Positions 10,266 through 20,960 of a stretch of DNA of 64,000 nucleotides are shown here, piece by piece (the stretch's first letter is position 1; every line of letters starts with the position of its first letter). Below the pieces are notes generated by a model. It had not been told where the DNA came from. It ran no database searches and was given only the letters and a program-made list of their open reading frames with translations. The DNA is taken from the NCBI GenBank assembly GCA_928212115.1, contig CAKMRJ010003334.1, forward strand, positions 107,535,381 to 107,599,380, written 5' to 3'. Source of the DNA: Lactuca virosa (taxonomy: Eukaryota > Streptophyta > Magnoliopsida > Asterales > Asteraceae). A program made the translations under genes and the position numbers.

Positions 10266-11516
10266 ATGGATGTCAAAACCGCTTTCCTTAATGGAAAGTT
10301 GGCTGAAGATGTTTACATGAGTCAGCCAGAGGGTTTTGTCAATGCAGAGTACCCTAATAGAGTGTGTAAGCTTGAGAAATCAATTTATGGATTGAAACAA
10401 GCATCTCGCAGATGGAATCTTTGTTTTGATGAGAAAGTCAAAGAGTTTGGATTTTCGAGAAGCGAGGATGAGTCATGTGTATATGTCAAAGCTAGTGGGA
10501 GTATAGTAAGCTTTATGGTGTTATATGTAGATGACATACTACTCATAGGAAACGACATCCCAACCTTGCAGGAGGTTAAGTCATGGCTTGGGAAGTGTTT
10601 TTCTATGAAGGACCTTGAAGAAGCTGCTTACATCCTAGGGATAAGGATATTGAGAAACATGAGTAAAAGAATAATAGGACTTAGTCAAACTACCTACTTG
10701 GACAAGGTGTTGAAACGTTTCAGCATGGAGGAGTCCAAGAAAGGTGACTTACCTATCCAAAGAAATACCAAACTGAGTAAGACTCAGAGTCCGAGTACAG
10801 AGGCCGAGATAGCAGAGATGAGTCATATACCATATGCTTCCGCAGTTGGGTCGATCATGTATGATATGACTTGTACTAACCCTGATGTGGCCTTCTCTTT
10901 GAGCATGGTCATCAGATATAAAGGGAATTCTGGTAAAGCTTATTGGACTGCAGTTAAGAACATTCTTAAGTACCTACGGAGGACTAAGGATTGGGTCCTT
11001 ACCCTCGGTAGGAGTGATGACTTGAGAGTGACAGGGTATAGTGACGCCAGCTTTCAAACCGACAGAGATAATTTCTGCTCTCAGTCGGGCTGGGTGTTTA
11101 CCCTGAATGGAGGAGCAGTAACATGGAAAAGTTCCAAGCAGGAAACTGTAGCTGATTCAACATGCGAATCAGAGTACATAGCAGCAAGCGAACCGGAGAA
11201 GGAGGCGATATGGTTGAAAAACTTCATCGGAGACCTTGGAGTTATTCCATCCATAAAGGAGCCTATGGAGATTTTCTGCGATAATGAAGGGGCTGTTGCC
11301 TTAATCAAGGAATCGAGAGATCATGGTAGATCCAGGCATATTGACAGAAAGTACCACTTCATAAGACATCAAGTAGAAGAAGGACACCTCATGGTGAAGA
11401 GGATATCGTCAGAAGACAACCCAGCAGATCCCCTTACAAAGGGAGTGACTAGGGTTAAGCACTTGCAACATGCGAGGGGCATTGGGCTAACAGACGATAT
11501 TAGTTTTAGTGATTAG
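10266..11516 (+). pseudogene. Copia reverse transcriptase and RNase H, long open segment
   Basis: A 416-codon open stretch runs from MDVKTAFLNGKL through SIYGLKQASRRWN and the catalytic LYVDDILLIGND (about 10520-10555, both aspartates present) to RNase H. RNase H is recognisable by GYSDASFQTDRDN, TWKSSKQETVADSTCESEYIA, FCDNEGAVALIKES and HIDRKYHFIRHQVEEG. The end DPLTKGVTRVKHLQHARGIGL is typical of copia. The segment itself has no stop but is separated from the RT fingers by a frameshift, so it is the end of a pseudogene. Its preservation suggests A is younger than the gypsy remnants. Confidence 0.9.
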
Positions 11517-12320
11517 ATAAATCGAAACTTTTAATAGCTAAATTGTAATTGACATTTGATGATTAAGTAAAAGGAGTTTTATTTATAAGTAAAGTTACTG
11601 TCTTGTATCAATTATTTACTATTGTTTCACTTTGCATGTTTTGACTTCCAGAATAATAAGAATTATTCAAACTATCCACATTCGATTATACGTTGGAAGT
11701 AAGTATGAAAGAAGATTGTCATGAGTTGGCTTGTAGATTGTCTAAGGATTTAGACATAGCAAAAGTTTGCTACGCCATTCATGAGTGCTCCTGAAATAAG
11801 ATTTGAGTATTGGATTCAACCCGCGCTCACCTGAATTACTTCATGGAATTTATCACGAGTTGGTTGTGCATTGATGGCATGAAAACGCATCAGTAACTTG
11901 ATGTTATAAAACATGTCGTTGTGCATGATTTGATGAGTAGTTAGTACAAGCATATAATGTCGAAGTTTATATGTTCCTTTTATCCTAAGAGGATTAAAAG
12001 CGATATCTTGGGCCCCTCGATGATTCTGTCTTGACTATGTGTCGGGCCCAGTCAGAACTAAATTGATGTGTTCAGTTATGTTCTATGTCAGATGAATCCG
12101 AAATCGGGAAACAAATTACAGGACAATAAGTATGACTATGTTCCATGTATTTGTCCGCATAGATATCTTGAGAATAGAGGAGTATATGATCCCTTATCTG
12201 AAGGACGCATCACTGACTAGATCAGAGTTCGACAACGGCTTTTAAAAGCTTACGATTGCTAAGTCGGATCCTAAAGTCACATTGGCAGGTATAGTTATTA
12301 GACTTATCCAAGTGGGAGAC
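11517..12320 (+). other. Copia A 3' noncoding region and polypurine tract
   Basis: About 800 bp between the pol stop and the LTR match 38800-39657 of copia B in several blocks (for example TTTCACTTTGCATGTTTTG). No coding is seen. The last bases, CAAGTGGGAGAC (12309-12320), are the polypurine tract and are identical in B. Confidence 0.85.
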
Positions 12321-13096
12321 TGTTGGATTTGGTGTCTAAGCCCATAACTATAACTGGGATGTACTTGACCCGATTGTAGCATGGTCCTTTTGGGTTGCCT
12401 TCACCAGTGCAATTTGATAGGATGGACTTTTGAGAATAAGGTTATTATGATATATTAATATATTACAAGTATAATATATTAATATGAAATCATATTATTT
12501 ACTTAGTATTGATCAAGAATTAATTTGGAATTAATTTTGTGATCAAAAGAGACTAATTAAATATATGTGGATTGATTGTGTAAATCAATGATTCTAATAG
12601 TGTGGGCTAATGATAAATGGTTATTTAGGATGGGCTAAACCAATGAGATAATCCATGGATAGTCCATGGAGGTTAACCCATGGATCCTAAGTAATATGAA
12701 AGGTCATTAGGGTTTACAAAATGTAACCCTAGCATTTGCCACACTATAAATAAAACCCCCTAGAGCCAAAATCGGTTGCCACAACATTCTTGGAGAGTGA
12801 TATTGATTTTGTGCAAGTAACTTATTCTCTCAAGCCTCCTCTTGCATATTGGTGTTTGTGAACCATTAGAGGCATCACACTTGGGGTGCTCAAGCTTTCA
12901 AAGGTCAAGAACTACAAGTCCTTCTAAGAGGTAAGTCATCTAACTAGTTGTGTTGTTCATTTGCCAATTTGTATGCTAGTTAGGATATATGCTTTGGAAA
13001 AATTGAAAATGCATGTATAATTAGAGAAAACATAGATCCAAAGCATTTAGGGTTGCATGTGCACCATAGGAGTGTTATAGTGCTTAAAACCCAACA
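12321..13096 (+). repeat. 3' LTR of copia A
   Basis: TGTTGGATTT after the polypurine tract to AAAACCCAACA gives a 776-bp LTR with TGTTG...CAACA inverted ends. It contains a cluster of CCATGG palindromes (about 12653-12682), a TATA-like box ACTATAAATAAA (about 12743) and a strong splice-donor-like AG|GTAAGT at 12931. The right 5-bp target copy should be GTTAT (13097-13101). It is homologous to the LTRs at 15655-16164, 32698-33458 and 40628-41388. Confidence 0.92.
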
Positions 13097-13299
13097 GTTA
13101 TATTATTTGAATTCATTTTATAAGAAAATTGTTGTTTTATGTGAATATAACTTCTTTTTTAGAATGGTTCATATGTATCCGTCGTCTTCTTACTCATGAG
13201 TGGCAATAAACTCCACACAATTCCAAAAGTAAGGGAAAAACTTGAGACCTACAAAGGCAACAACTAAGCAAAACCAAGCAGGGGTAAAATGGTCAAAAT

Positions 13300-13601
13300 A
13301 GTAAAACATACTTCAAATAGTAACCATAGCAGATGGAAAGATTTTGAGCTGCTTCCGTGGATGGATAATCATTTTTCCGGACCTCCAAGATTAGTAATTA
13401 GTAATAAGTATCTACGTATATTAATTTATGTGTTCATAAGAAATTATAAAAGTAAAACATACTTCAAATAGTAACCATAGCAGATGGAAAGATTTTGAGC
13501 TGCTTCCGTGGATGGATAATCATTTTTCCGGACCTCCAAGATTAGTAATTAGTAATAAGTATCTACGTATATTAATTTATGTGTTCATAAGAAATTATGA
13601 A
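13300..13601. repeat. Direct tandem duplication, 151-bp period
   Basis: Two copies (13300-13450 and 13451-13601) are almost identical and include the TTTTTCCGGACCTCCAAG block. They give two matching 60-residue ORFs that are not genes. The near identity indicates a recent duplication. Confidence 0.9.
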
Positions 13602-13694
13602 AGTAAATATAGGAGGCCAATGTATGCTACTTGTCAACAACAATTTAGAAAACCATTAATAACCAGAAACATACTAGAAAACTTGGGCAGTTAA

Positions 13695-14217
13695 GATCCA
13701 CTCCTTTGCGCACCGTAACAAGATCCACTAATACAACCCCGAACGAGTATTCATCTGCTTTCTCTGTTATCTGCCCACTTTGTGCATACTCAGGAGCCAA
13801 ATATCTGTAAAAAATCAAGGTAATGTAATCAGTCATACATTAAACCATATCATAAAAAATATAATGAAGAAATGAAAAACCATAAGAAAGAGAATTATAA
13901 AAACTAACCCAAATGTCCCAATTACTCTTGTTTCTTCCCCGGTATCTCCATCCGGCTACCTCCTGGCCAGCCCAAAATCCCCTACCTTTTATTAAAAAAA
14001 ATTAGTTTACTTCAAAATTCAACATTAATAAGTATTTATTTAAAAGAAAAATATACCAGAGGCTCAAAATTATGGGTGATAAGAATATTATTTGGCCGCA
14101 TGTCACGATGCACAATACAACCCACTTTGCATTCTTCATGAAGATATCTCAGTACCCGGGCAGCCCCGACCGTAATCTTTTGTCGGGCAGCCCATTCCAA
14201 TGGCTCTCGATGACGAC
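13695..14217 (-). pseudogene. Receptor-like kinase gene fragment with three exons
   Basis: Three minus-strand exons encode part of a plant protein-kinase domain. Exon a (14217-14057) gives HREPLEWAARQKI, LRYLHEEC and IVHRDMRPNNILITH, the catalytic-loop region. Exon b (13985-13909) gives VGDFGLARR then a TAG stop (13956-13958) and PDGDTGEETRVIGTFG. Exon c (from 13804) gives YLAPEYAQSGQITEKAD and YSFGVVLVDLVT. Every junction has GT and AG at the right phase, so this is genomic, not a retrocopy. The sequence departs from kinase after about VDLN (near 13695). HRD reads HRDMRPNN and DFG is present, but the stop kills it. It resembles the PERK/SELMODRAFT-type cytoplasmic kinase group; that subgroup call is tentative. 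Confidence 0.82.
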
Positions 14218-15185
14218 CTAAAAAAAAGATTATTAAAGTTACAAAAAAAAGACCATTAATGTATTTCCACAATATATAATTTATTATTTGACAGCTATGA
14301 TTTTTCTGGACTGGTGAGCCAGATGATGTGCAACTAACCTCATATATAAAATAGGCAACTGTTGGAACTCCATTTGTTGTAGTTATATGCAACCAAACTC
14401 CTGAATGGAATGGAAATGAATCAAATTCCTATTCCATCGAATTCCTAAGTTATGTATTGAAAACCTATATAAAAATACCTAAGTTATGTATTGAGACTCA
14501 TAGTGCATATTCTTATGTATTGAGACTCATAGTGCATATTCTAACTGAAGGCCAACCAATCACGTGTGCCCTATAAAATTCATGGAATCACACACATCAA
14601 TTAGACCCTATAAACACATCGGAAACATAAATTCACTTCAAAATGCATATTAAACAATAGTAAAAAGTAAAAGAACTGAAAAAAATGATGAAACAAAGAC
14701 AATAGACTGAAAAGTAAAGGATTCCTAATCAATCATAATATAAATATCATTTTAACTAAACTCATAAACTCTACAAACAAATCAGATACAAAAATTTCAC
14801 TTCAAATTGCAGATTAGACAACAATAGAAGTAATAAAATTGAAGAAAATGAAGTAAACCTAGAGGATCTGTGGGAGGGAAAAGGGGAAGCACAATGATTA
14901 GGGGTTTTATAGGGTTTGATGTTTCTCTTAATGGTATTCGGTTTCATAGATATCATCTTAAGAGATAGATCATAAATCCTGAGCTTTTGCATTCTTTCAA
15001 GTTTCTCTTTGATTCTTTGCTCTCTGCATTTTTTTAATTAGAAGAAAGCTTTGGAGTAGAATCGTTGGAGTTTATTGTTTGAGTGTTAGGGGTTACTTCA
15101 ACTGGGGTAGCGGTATCTAGAGGTTGTGCAGCTATATCGCTCATTTTTACCATTTTTGAACATTGTCTGGCATGCTCCGTTCCAA
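14218..15185. other. Noncoding stretch of the CACTA interval
   Basis: AT-rich sequence probably includes intron or flank of the captured kinase. A 29-bp direct repeat (TTATGTATTGAGACTCATAG...) lies at 14484-14541. ORFs at 14036-14392 and 14771-14992 are not supported beyond the kinase exon. Confidence 0.5.
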
Positions 15186-15300
15186 AAAGATCAAGTGAGC
15201 CCCAAGTCGCCAGTGAGGAGAAGAGAGCCTGAGGTCGCCGGAGGAGAAGTAACCCTAAGGTCGCCGCAGGAGAAGTGAACTAGGGGTTGCCGGCAAGGCG
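15186..15300. repeat. GC-rich 26-bp degenerate tandem repeat
   Basis: About four units carry the core GGTCGCCGGAGGAGAAGT. GC content is much higher than the surroundings, so this may be captured exon or 5' UTR sequence. I cannot assign it to a gene. Confidence 0.6.
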
Positions 15301-15385
15301 AGGCGAGGTCCCCGAACGGATCGATTCTAGATAGCACATAGTAAGTGAGTGAGTATTTTGAATGTTCTTAAAAAAATCCCTAGAA

Positions 15386-15654
15386 TTAATAGTCCCTGCG
15401 ATTTTCTGATAAGTGACGCGCGTTTGAGTAAAAATATAAAGCGCTATTTGTAGAAGACAAGTGTTTAAGATAAGCGCCCTCCGTGTTTGTAATTTTTTTG
15501 TTGGACACTAATTTTAGGGAACGCAAAAATGCGTGTCCTCTATCCTTCAAATTTTGGAAATCTGACATTATTTTTAGGACACGCAAAAAATGCGCATTGT
15601 AAATCAGCGCGTGTCATTGTCCGCGTGCCATTAAAGGGTGCTTTTCTAGTAGTG
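15386..15654. repeat. CACTA subterminal region and terminal inverted repeat
   Basis: Short inverted units such as GACGCGCG, ACGCAAAAATGCG, ACACGCAAAAAATGCGC and GCGCGTGTC are spaced through the region, ending in the 14-bp terminus TCTAGTAGTG. Subterminal arrays like this are the binding sites for CACTA transposases in known elements. The 3-bp target copy to the right would be ACA. Confidence 0.75.
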
Positions 15655-16164
15655 ACATGGACTCTTATATATATGGAATGGGCCAAGTTCATTTAGGTTG
15701 GGCTAAGCTTTCATGGATGGTCCATGGAGCTTTTAACCCATGGATCCTATGTAAATGAAAGGTCATGGGTATTAGGGTTTACATGGATGTAACACTAATC
15801 CTCCATAATATATAAAGGGGTCCTTGGCTCACAAAATTGGCACAAGTGTGTGAAAATAAGAGTGGACTGATTTTAGTGTGCATACATATTCTCTCAAGTT
15901 CTTCCAAGGTGTTTTGGTGATTTGTGATTCCATTTGAGGCTTCCACACTATTGGGGCTAAGCTCTTAAAGCTTGAATACATCAAGCTACATCAAAAGGTA
16001 TGTCATCTAACTAGAACTTTGTAGTATAGGTGCTTCATAATATGCTAGTTAGGATGAAACCTTGGAATAGTTAATATTTGCATGTATAATAGAGAAAACA
16101 TAGATCCAAGGTTTATAGGGTTGCATGTACACCATAGGAGTGTTAGAATGCTCAAAACCCAACA
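15655..16164 (+). repeat. Right part of a copia LTR (A/B family)
   Basis: From the CACTA end the sequence matches the right two thirds of the copia A and B LTRs: CATGG palindromes, TATA-like ATATATAAAGG, donor-like AG|GTATGT at 15998, and terminal CAAAACCCAACA at 16164. The left part must lie beyond the left CACTA end, outside the window. It sits in gypsy C integrase sequence. Confidence 0.85.
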
Positions 16165-16740
16165 CTAATTTAGTACACCAGACCGATGAGAAGCAAAGAG
16201 GCATCAGAGAAAGGATGCTAGCTACTCAAAGTCTTCAAAAAGCTACACAGATAAGAAAAGACAACTGATAACATTTGATTTGGGTGATCAAGTGTTACTT
16301 AAATTCTCGCCGTTGAAGGGACTTATTAGATTTGGAAAGTGTGGGAAGTTGAGTCCTTGTTTTATTGGACTATTAAGAGTACTTCAAAGGATATGGAATC
16401 AAGCATAAAAGCTTGAGTTGCCCGACGAATTGCAAAGTATCCCTAATACCTTTCACGTTTGGTATTTGAGGAAGTACTCATGAGAAGATGTTGATATGCT
16501 CCCACTTTTAGAGTTACAGATCGATGAAGATAGAAGGCTGGTTGAAGAGCCTGAAGCAATCGTTAACCGTAAGAGGAAGAAATTACGACACAAGATGATT
16601 GACTTGGTGCTAGTGCGATGGAAACAAACGACAAGGACGAACCTCACTTGGGAAACAGAAAGTGAAATGAAGAATCACTATCCTCATCTGTTTGCTGCTG
16701 CATGATTCCGGGGACGGAATCATCTTAAAGGGGAGATAAT
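16165..16740 (+). pseudogene. Gypsy element C: integrase C-terminus, chromodomain-like tail and PPT
   Basis: Residues such as FDLGDQVLLKFSPLKGLIRFG and the block starting GKLSPCFIGL are the integrase C-terminal domain. NTFHVWYLRKY follows, then the open segment 16496-16705 with LVRWKQTTRTNLTWETESEM and NHYPHLF, a chromodomain-like end. Stops occur near 16268, 16408 and 16481. The block GATTCCGGGGACGGAATCAT and polypurine tract AAAGGGGAGATAAT (16727-16740) precede the LTR. Element E has almost the same pre-LTR block without pol. Confidence 0.85.
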
Positions 16741-16989
16741 TGTTACGCCCGCGTTTCTTACTAGATTAAGTCAAAATTTGTAATCGCTTTGGTCACTATT
16801 TTAATCTTTATATGAATGAAGAAGAAAGGATTATTCATATATTTATATGCTTACGTGTTTTATATGATATTAGGTGTATTTAATAATAAAATAAATAAGA
16901 TTAAAATACGCATCAAAGATAAAAGAATACTTAAGACAAATAATCTTAACCTAAGCTGTAGTATACGTTATAAGGATCTCGAAGATATA

Positions 16990-17520
16990 ATGAGCGTTCA
17001 AATCCGACTTCATATGAAGAAGTTATGCTTCTTCGAATTTCGTGATTAAACCGGCACGACTCTACGTCTCATAAAAAGTTAATTTTTGATAAATTAATTT
17101 TAGCCTTAGTAATCTAAACGAAATTGATAGTAGTCGTTAAACCGAGAGTGTGCATATAGAGAATGTCCAAATCTGACTTCGTGAGAGGAAGTTATGATTT
17201 TTCTAAGATTCGGCATAGTTGTATACAACTCAGAATTCGAATATTAGATCGGTTGACTTTTAGCCAAAATAATCTAAATGAGATTTGAAGATCACGTTAA
17301 TAGGAGTTCAACGATATAAAATCTTCCGAAATCGAACACCGGATGAGAGAGTTATGCTTTTTATACGGGCTTTAACAGTCTAAGGCTGTGTGAAAAATAT
17401 AAATTCAAATTAGCCGACGAAGTCTAAACAAAAGTTGTAGATATCGCCGAGAGCTTTTCGGGGATATGAAGAACGTCAAAAATGGAGTACGTATGAAGAA
17501 TTTATGCAATTTTGAAAATA
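16990..17520 (+). repeat. Degenerate tandem repeats in LTR U3, about 150-170-bp spacing
   Basis: Four units share the pattern GTCCAAATCTGACTTCGT, a GAAG run and GTTATG, with GTTATG-like anchors at 17022, 17191, 17351 and about 17500. The same four-unit arrangement occurs in both LTRs of element E. The array lies upstream of the TATA box, so enhancer function is possible. Confidence 0.6.
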
Positions 17521-17688
17521 TGAAAAAAGGTACGCGTGTGCATTAGGAGCACGGCGCGCCCGACAAGACCATGCAGACCCGCCCACTTTTCGCCACGTGC
17601 CAGGCCAACATTTCATCACGTCACTATGTCCTGACCAAGAGCGTGGCATGCTACTATGGTGCATGACGTGCATCCCAAGAAATCACCC

Positions 17689-17698
17689 TATAAATAGC
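17689..17698 (+). promoter_or_regulatory. TATA box of LTR C
   Basis: CTATAAATAG is followed about 30 bp later by a pyrimidine-rich ACTATTC start-like region. The matching site in the E 3' LTR reads CTATAAACAG (59881) and in the E 5' LTR is decayed to CTATGAATAG (about 54544). Confidence 0.65.
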
Positions 17699-19319
17699 AA
17701 CTCATTCCTTCTACAATACTCACACTATTCAATCGATTTCTCTCTGAAATAGTCAGCATTTGGCTCATTTTCCTTCGTTTCTATTGTGCGGCGAATCCCT
17801 GCGACCCCCCTGAGTACTCATCTGAGTAGTAGGCTTAGATTAGGAGATCTCGAGTGAGTATTTGGCCCGCTTAGATCCCGGTTCTATTCTATAGTACTCT
17901 GTAAGTGAGCTACAATTACTATGCCTCTATGTAATTTATAAGCATAGTTATAAGTCATTACTAGGAAGATTTATTAATAATTCCAAGTCGTTATACTACT
18001 AGATCTACTTACGGGAGTAATTTCTAGGCTAGATTTAATGAGGTGTTTAAAATGGGATTTCCAAACAGTATACTCTGTATACCAAACGGACCCTGCCTCC
18101 AATATGATCCTACATGGTTATCCCTTGTTTAGATCTTGAAGTAGACTTTGGGAGTGTTGAGGAGTCTAAAAACTTGAGATAATAATTCATAAATCATGAA
18201 ATTGGACTAAGACTTAGCATTATACACATCAAGGTATTTTGGAAAAGGTGTAAGGCGAAGCTTTGCCTGATTCACCAATCACCATACACTTTTGTCAGGT
18301 GAGTGCAAAGTTACTATCGAGATTATAATCTAAAATACATGTATTATTTATATGAGACATTAGATTCTTGCTTGTCTTATCTGTGCTATATGTTATTTTT
18401 AAAATTAGGATAATACCATCAAATTAGAAATCGTATTGGAAATCGATTGCCTTTAAATATAAATCTTGCCTTAGGTTAAAGAATAAGAATTTTAAATAAT
18501 ACTTAGTTGAAATTAGGTTGGATATCAATTAACTCTCATGACTGGGGTAGAGTGTGTAAGATCAGAGCAGAGTGTTCCTCCTTTTTCTTGGATGACCAGA
18601 AATGGTGGGTCCAGATCAGACAACTGGAAAGTATGTCTGGGTCATCGACCAGAGGAGATGACAACACTTGAATATTCTAGGCGGTCTAGTGAATTACGTT
18701 GCTAGCATGGACTTATAACCCATGGACATAGATAAAATGGGATACCATATTTATCAAATCTCTGAACATTGGTTGCCTTATATGACTTACACTGGCCATG
18801 GATACCCCTAGCCATGATGTTAAACAGTTGCTCAAACGATTCATCAGGTTGGGTGATTCCACCAAAGAATCGTTGCTTTAGGATCTGAGGATTGGTTGGT
18901 TTAGGTAGTTGGTCTTAGGTCAAGATTTCTTATATATAATTTTGATGTCATTGATTGTAGGAATGATATTATTTATCATTAAATTGTTATGGGCTTGAAA
19001 ACCCTATGTATCTCACGAGGTTTTCCCAAACCTGACCCACTCATTTTTATGAATCACAGGTAGTGGAACCAAGGCTACAATAGTCTAATTAGAATGTTGA
19101 GTGGAATAAAGAGATGTGTCTGTAATCTATAGTTTCATGACCTTTTATATTTTATGTTGTAACGCATGTTTGGATATGAACGAATGACATCCTCAAGGTT
19201 TTAATAAAATAACTTTTGTTATCTTAAAAATGTTTTATTTAACTGAGAATTTTCACATCTCAATTTATAAAGCGTAAAGAAAATGTTTTAATTGGTTCTG
19301 AAAAATCGGGGGTGTCATA

Positions 19320-20146
19320 TAGCTCAAAAGGTGCTAGAGTTGTCTCAAACTCCCAAACACAAGCTCAATGGACCAAAAAGTGACAATTATGACAAATAAC
19401 AAGATCTATGAAACCAACGAGCAAGTTAGAAGCTTTTTGCTCACAATGGTCCAGGAATGAAGCAATCTTGTTGGATCTATACTTGAACCCTCATTCCATG
19501 CACTTTACAAACACATTGATCTTAAAGATTCAACTGTTAAATGGGGAAAATAAGTTCACAAAAGATGCCAAAGCTCAAAACAAGTAAGAAGAGGCTAGGG
19601 TTTCTCAAGGAATGGAGTGAGGTGATGGAGGATGGTCATGGGAAGGATCCCAAGACCCTTAAATATGGCTCAAAACCTTAGGATTAGGGTTTTGATCTGC
19701 AACAGCTACACCCTTCTTAGCTTAATCTACGCCATGCATAGTTCATTAAATACACGTCTAAAATTTAGCTCCTACGCCCTGCGTAGAGCAAAATTCCCAA
19801 TTTCTAATTCAACTTCAAACAACCATAAATTCTTTGTTTCAACTCCGTTTTCGATGTTTTTACATTCACAGAAAGGTATTGAAGAGCCCCACAACCTTAT
19901 CTAGTTACTTTTGACTTAAAACATATCGAACTAAAATCCTTAATTCATGCAAGAAGCCCGAGATATCACCTTTCCAATTTTACCCTTTGCTTCAAGGCAC
20001 ATATCGACGACTTTAAATCACTTAATCCAACATTACCAACATCCGAAAGGGCCTAAAACATATTCCTTTGAAGCCCAAAACCAACACTTGATCAAATTTC
20101 GGCCTGATGTCCCAAAATTAGAACATCACTAAAACTAGGTGTTACA
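19320..20146 (-). repeat. Minus-strand gypsy LTR remnant F
   Basis: The right end GGTGTTACA (20146) is an LTR start on the minus strand. The TATA-like ATATTTAA (about 19665, minus), the downstream AGGGTTTT blocks and the dyads CTACGCCATGCATAG (19727-19741) and CTACGCCCTGCGTAG (19772-19786) parallel the LTR of element G. Gypsy C inserted into it, so the left part is missing here. The ORFs 19632-19904 and 19947-20132 are not genes. Confidence 0.7.
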
Positions 20147-20184
20147 TGGTGCATGGGATATTTTAGGAGTAATACTGCCTATGA

Positions 20185-20960
20185 TGCAGCTAAAATGGTA
20201 TTATTGAATGCTTTAATTCCATTATCATGGACGCTAGCAAGAAACCATTCACCACTATGCTTGAAGAGATTAGAATATACTTAATAGATTGGTTCTTCAG
20301 AATGCTACAAAATCTAGAGAAATAGAATGCTTATGTATGTCATGTTGTTGTTAAGAAAATGAAAATGCTTGTTGAAGATTAAAGGTATACACATATTATC
20401 CATTTTCCTTGTTATCACACTAATGTGCATGAATTGGGTTTTTTGTACTAGTCTGTTGAATGTTTATGAAGCCAGGAGTGGATATGATTCATATTGTGTT
20501 GATTAGGGGGCACATATTTGCACATGTAAGTTGTAAGAGATTGATGGGATACATTTTGTGTTCATGCACAAGTTTGTGCCTACTACACTTACTAGGATCC
20601 AGGTAAATTCATCAGCATGTGGTTCAACAAGGAAAATTTACAAGAAACTTATCCCATAAACTTGCAACTTGTTAATGGAAGTAACATGTGGATTGTTACT
20701 CCATATACCAAAACCCTTCTCCCATATAGCAAGAAGGATGTTAGGGAGACCAAGCATAAAAATAAGAAGACATATATATGAAAAAATGACAAGTACAACA
20801 AAGTGTTAACTAAGGGTAGAGCAATCTAGTGTACTAACTTCCAACAAAAATGTCATAACAGAGTTTCATGAAAAATACAGCAGTTTCTTAATAACCTAAA
20901 CCTAAAAAAAAGATGGTTAGACCAAGGTTGGATCCAAATGTTAGTCATTAGACAAAAGAA
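20185..20960 (+). pseudogene. MULE transposase C-terminal fragment
   Basis: Translation in broken frames gives FNSIIMDASKKPFTTMLEEI then RIYLIDWFFRML, and a degenerate SWIM-type zinc finger (HICTCKL). These are followed by WFNKENLQETYPIN, LQLVNGSNMWIVTPYTKTL and a degraded CCHC knuckle (CTNFQQKCHNR), the order seen in plant Mutator-like transposases. Stops and frameshifts occur throughout. The F LTR abuts its left side, so F probably inserted into the MULE. No terminal inverted repeats were identified. It is the only transposase-coding remnant of a DNA transposon I recognised here. Confidence 0.72.

Larger units (their letters stand above)
6152..12320 (+). mobile_element. Ty1/copia element A, internal region
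   Basis: A copia element lies in the order leader, gag, protease, integrase, RT, RNase H, 3' noncoding, PPT and 3' LTR. The leader begins inside a sequence homologous to copia B at about 33586, so the Tekay element inserted between primer site and gag. The 5' LTR and primer site of A are left of the window. Coding is nearly full length but carries several stops and frameshifts. The closely related B shares LTR, leader and 3' noncoding sequence. Confidence 0.92.
13097..15654. mobile_element. Right part of a CACTA DNA transposon carrying a gene fragment
   Basis: The segment ends at 15654 with CTTTTCTAGTAGTG, the reverse of the CACTACTAGAAAAG terminus typical of plant CACTA elements. The last 250 bp contain inverted subterminal motifs. 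Inside lies a receptor-kinase fragment with introns, as in gene-capturing CACTA elements. The left terminus is not in the window; copia A inserted into the element and its left flank is outside. Assigning the whole interval to the CACTA element is an inference. Confidence 0.6.
16741..19319 (+). repeat. 3' LTR of gypsy element C
   Basis: Starts TGTTACGCCCGCG after the polypurine tract and ends GGGGGTGTCATA, which aligns with the GGGGATGTCACA end of element E (terminal CA mutated to TA). Long stretches match the E LTRs, for example AAACCGAGAGTGTGCATATA. A TATA box lies at 17689-17698. Inside are four degenerate tandem repeats (16990-17520). The small ORFs 16816-17049 and 17476-17673 are LTR noise. 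Confidence 0.88.

Noticed and set aside
13289..13694. Two nearly identical 60-residue ORFs
   Set aside because: They arise from a 151-bp tandem duplication and have no domain or start context.
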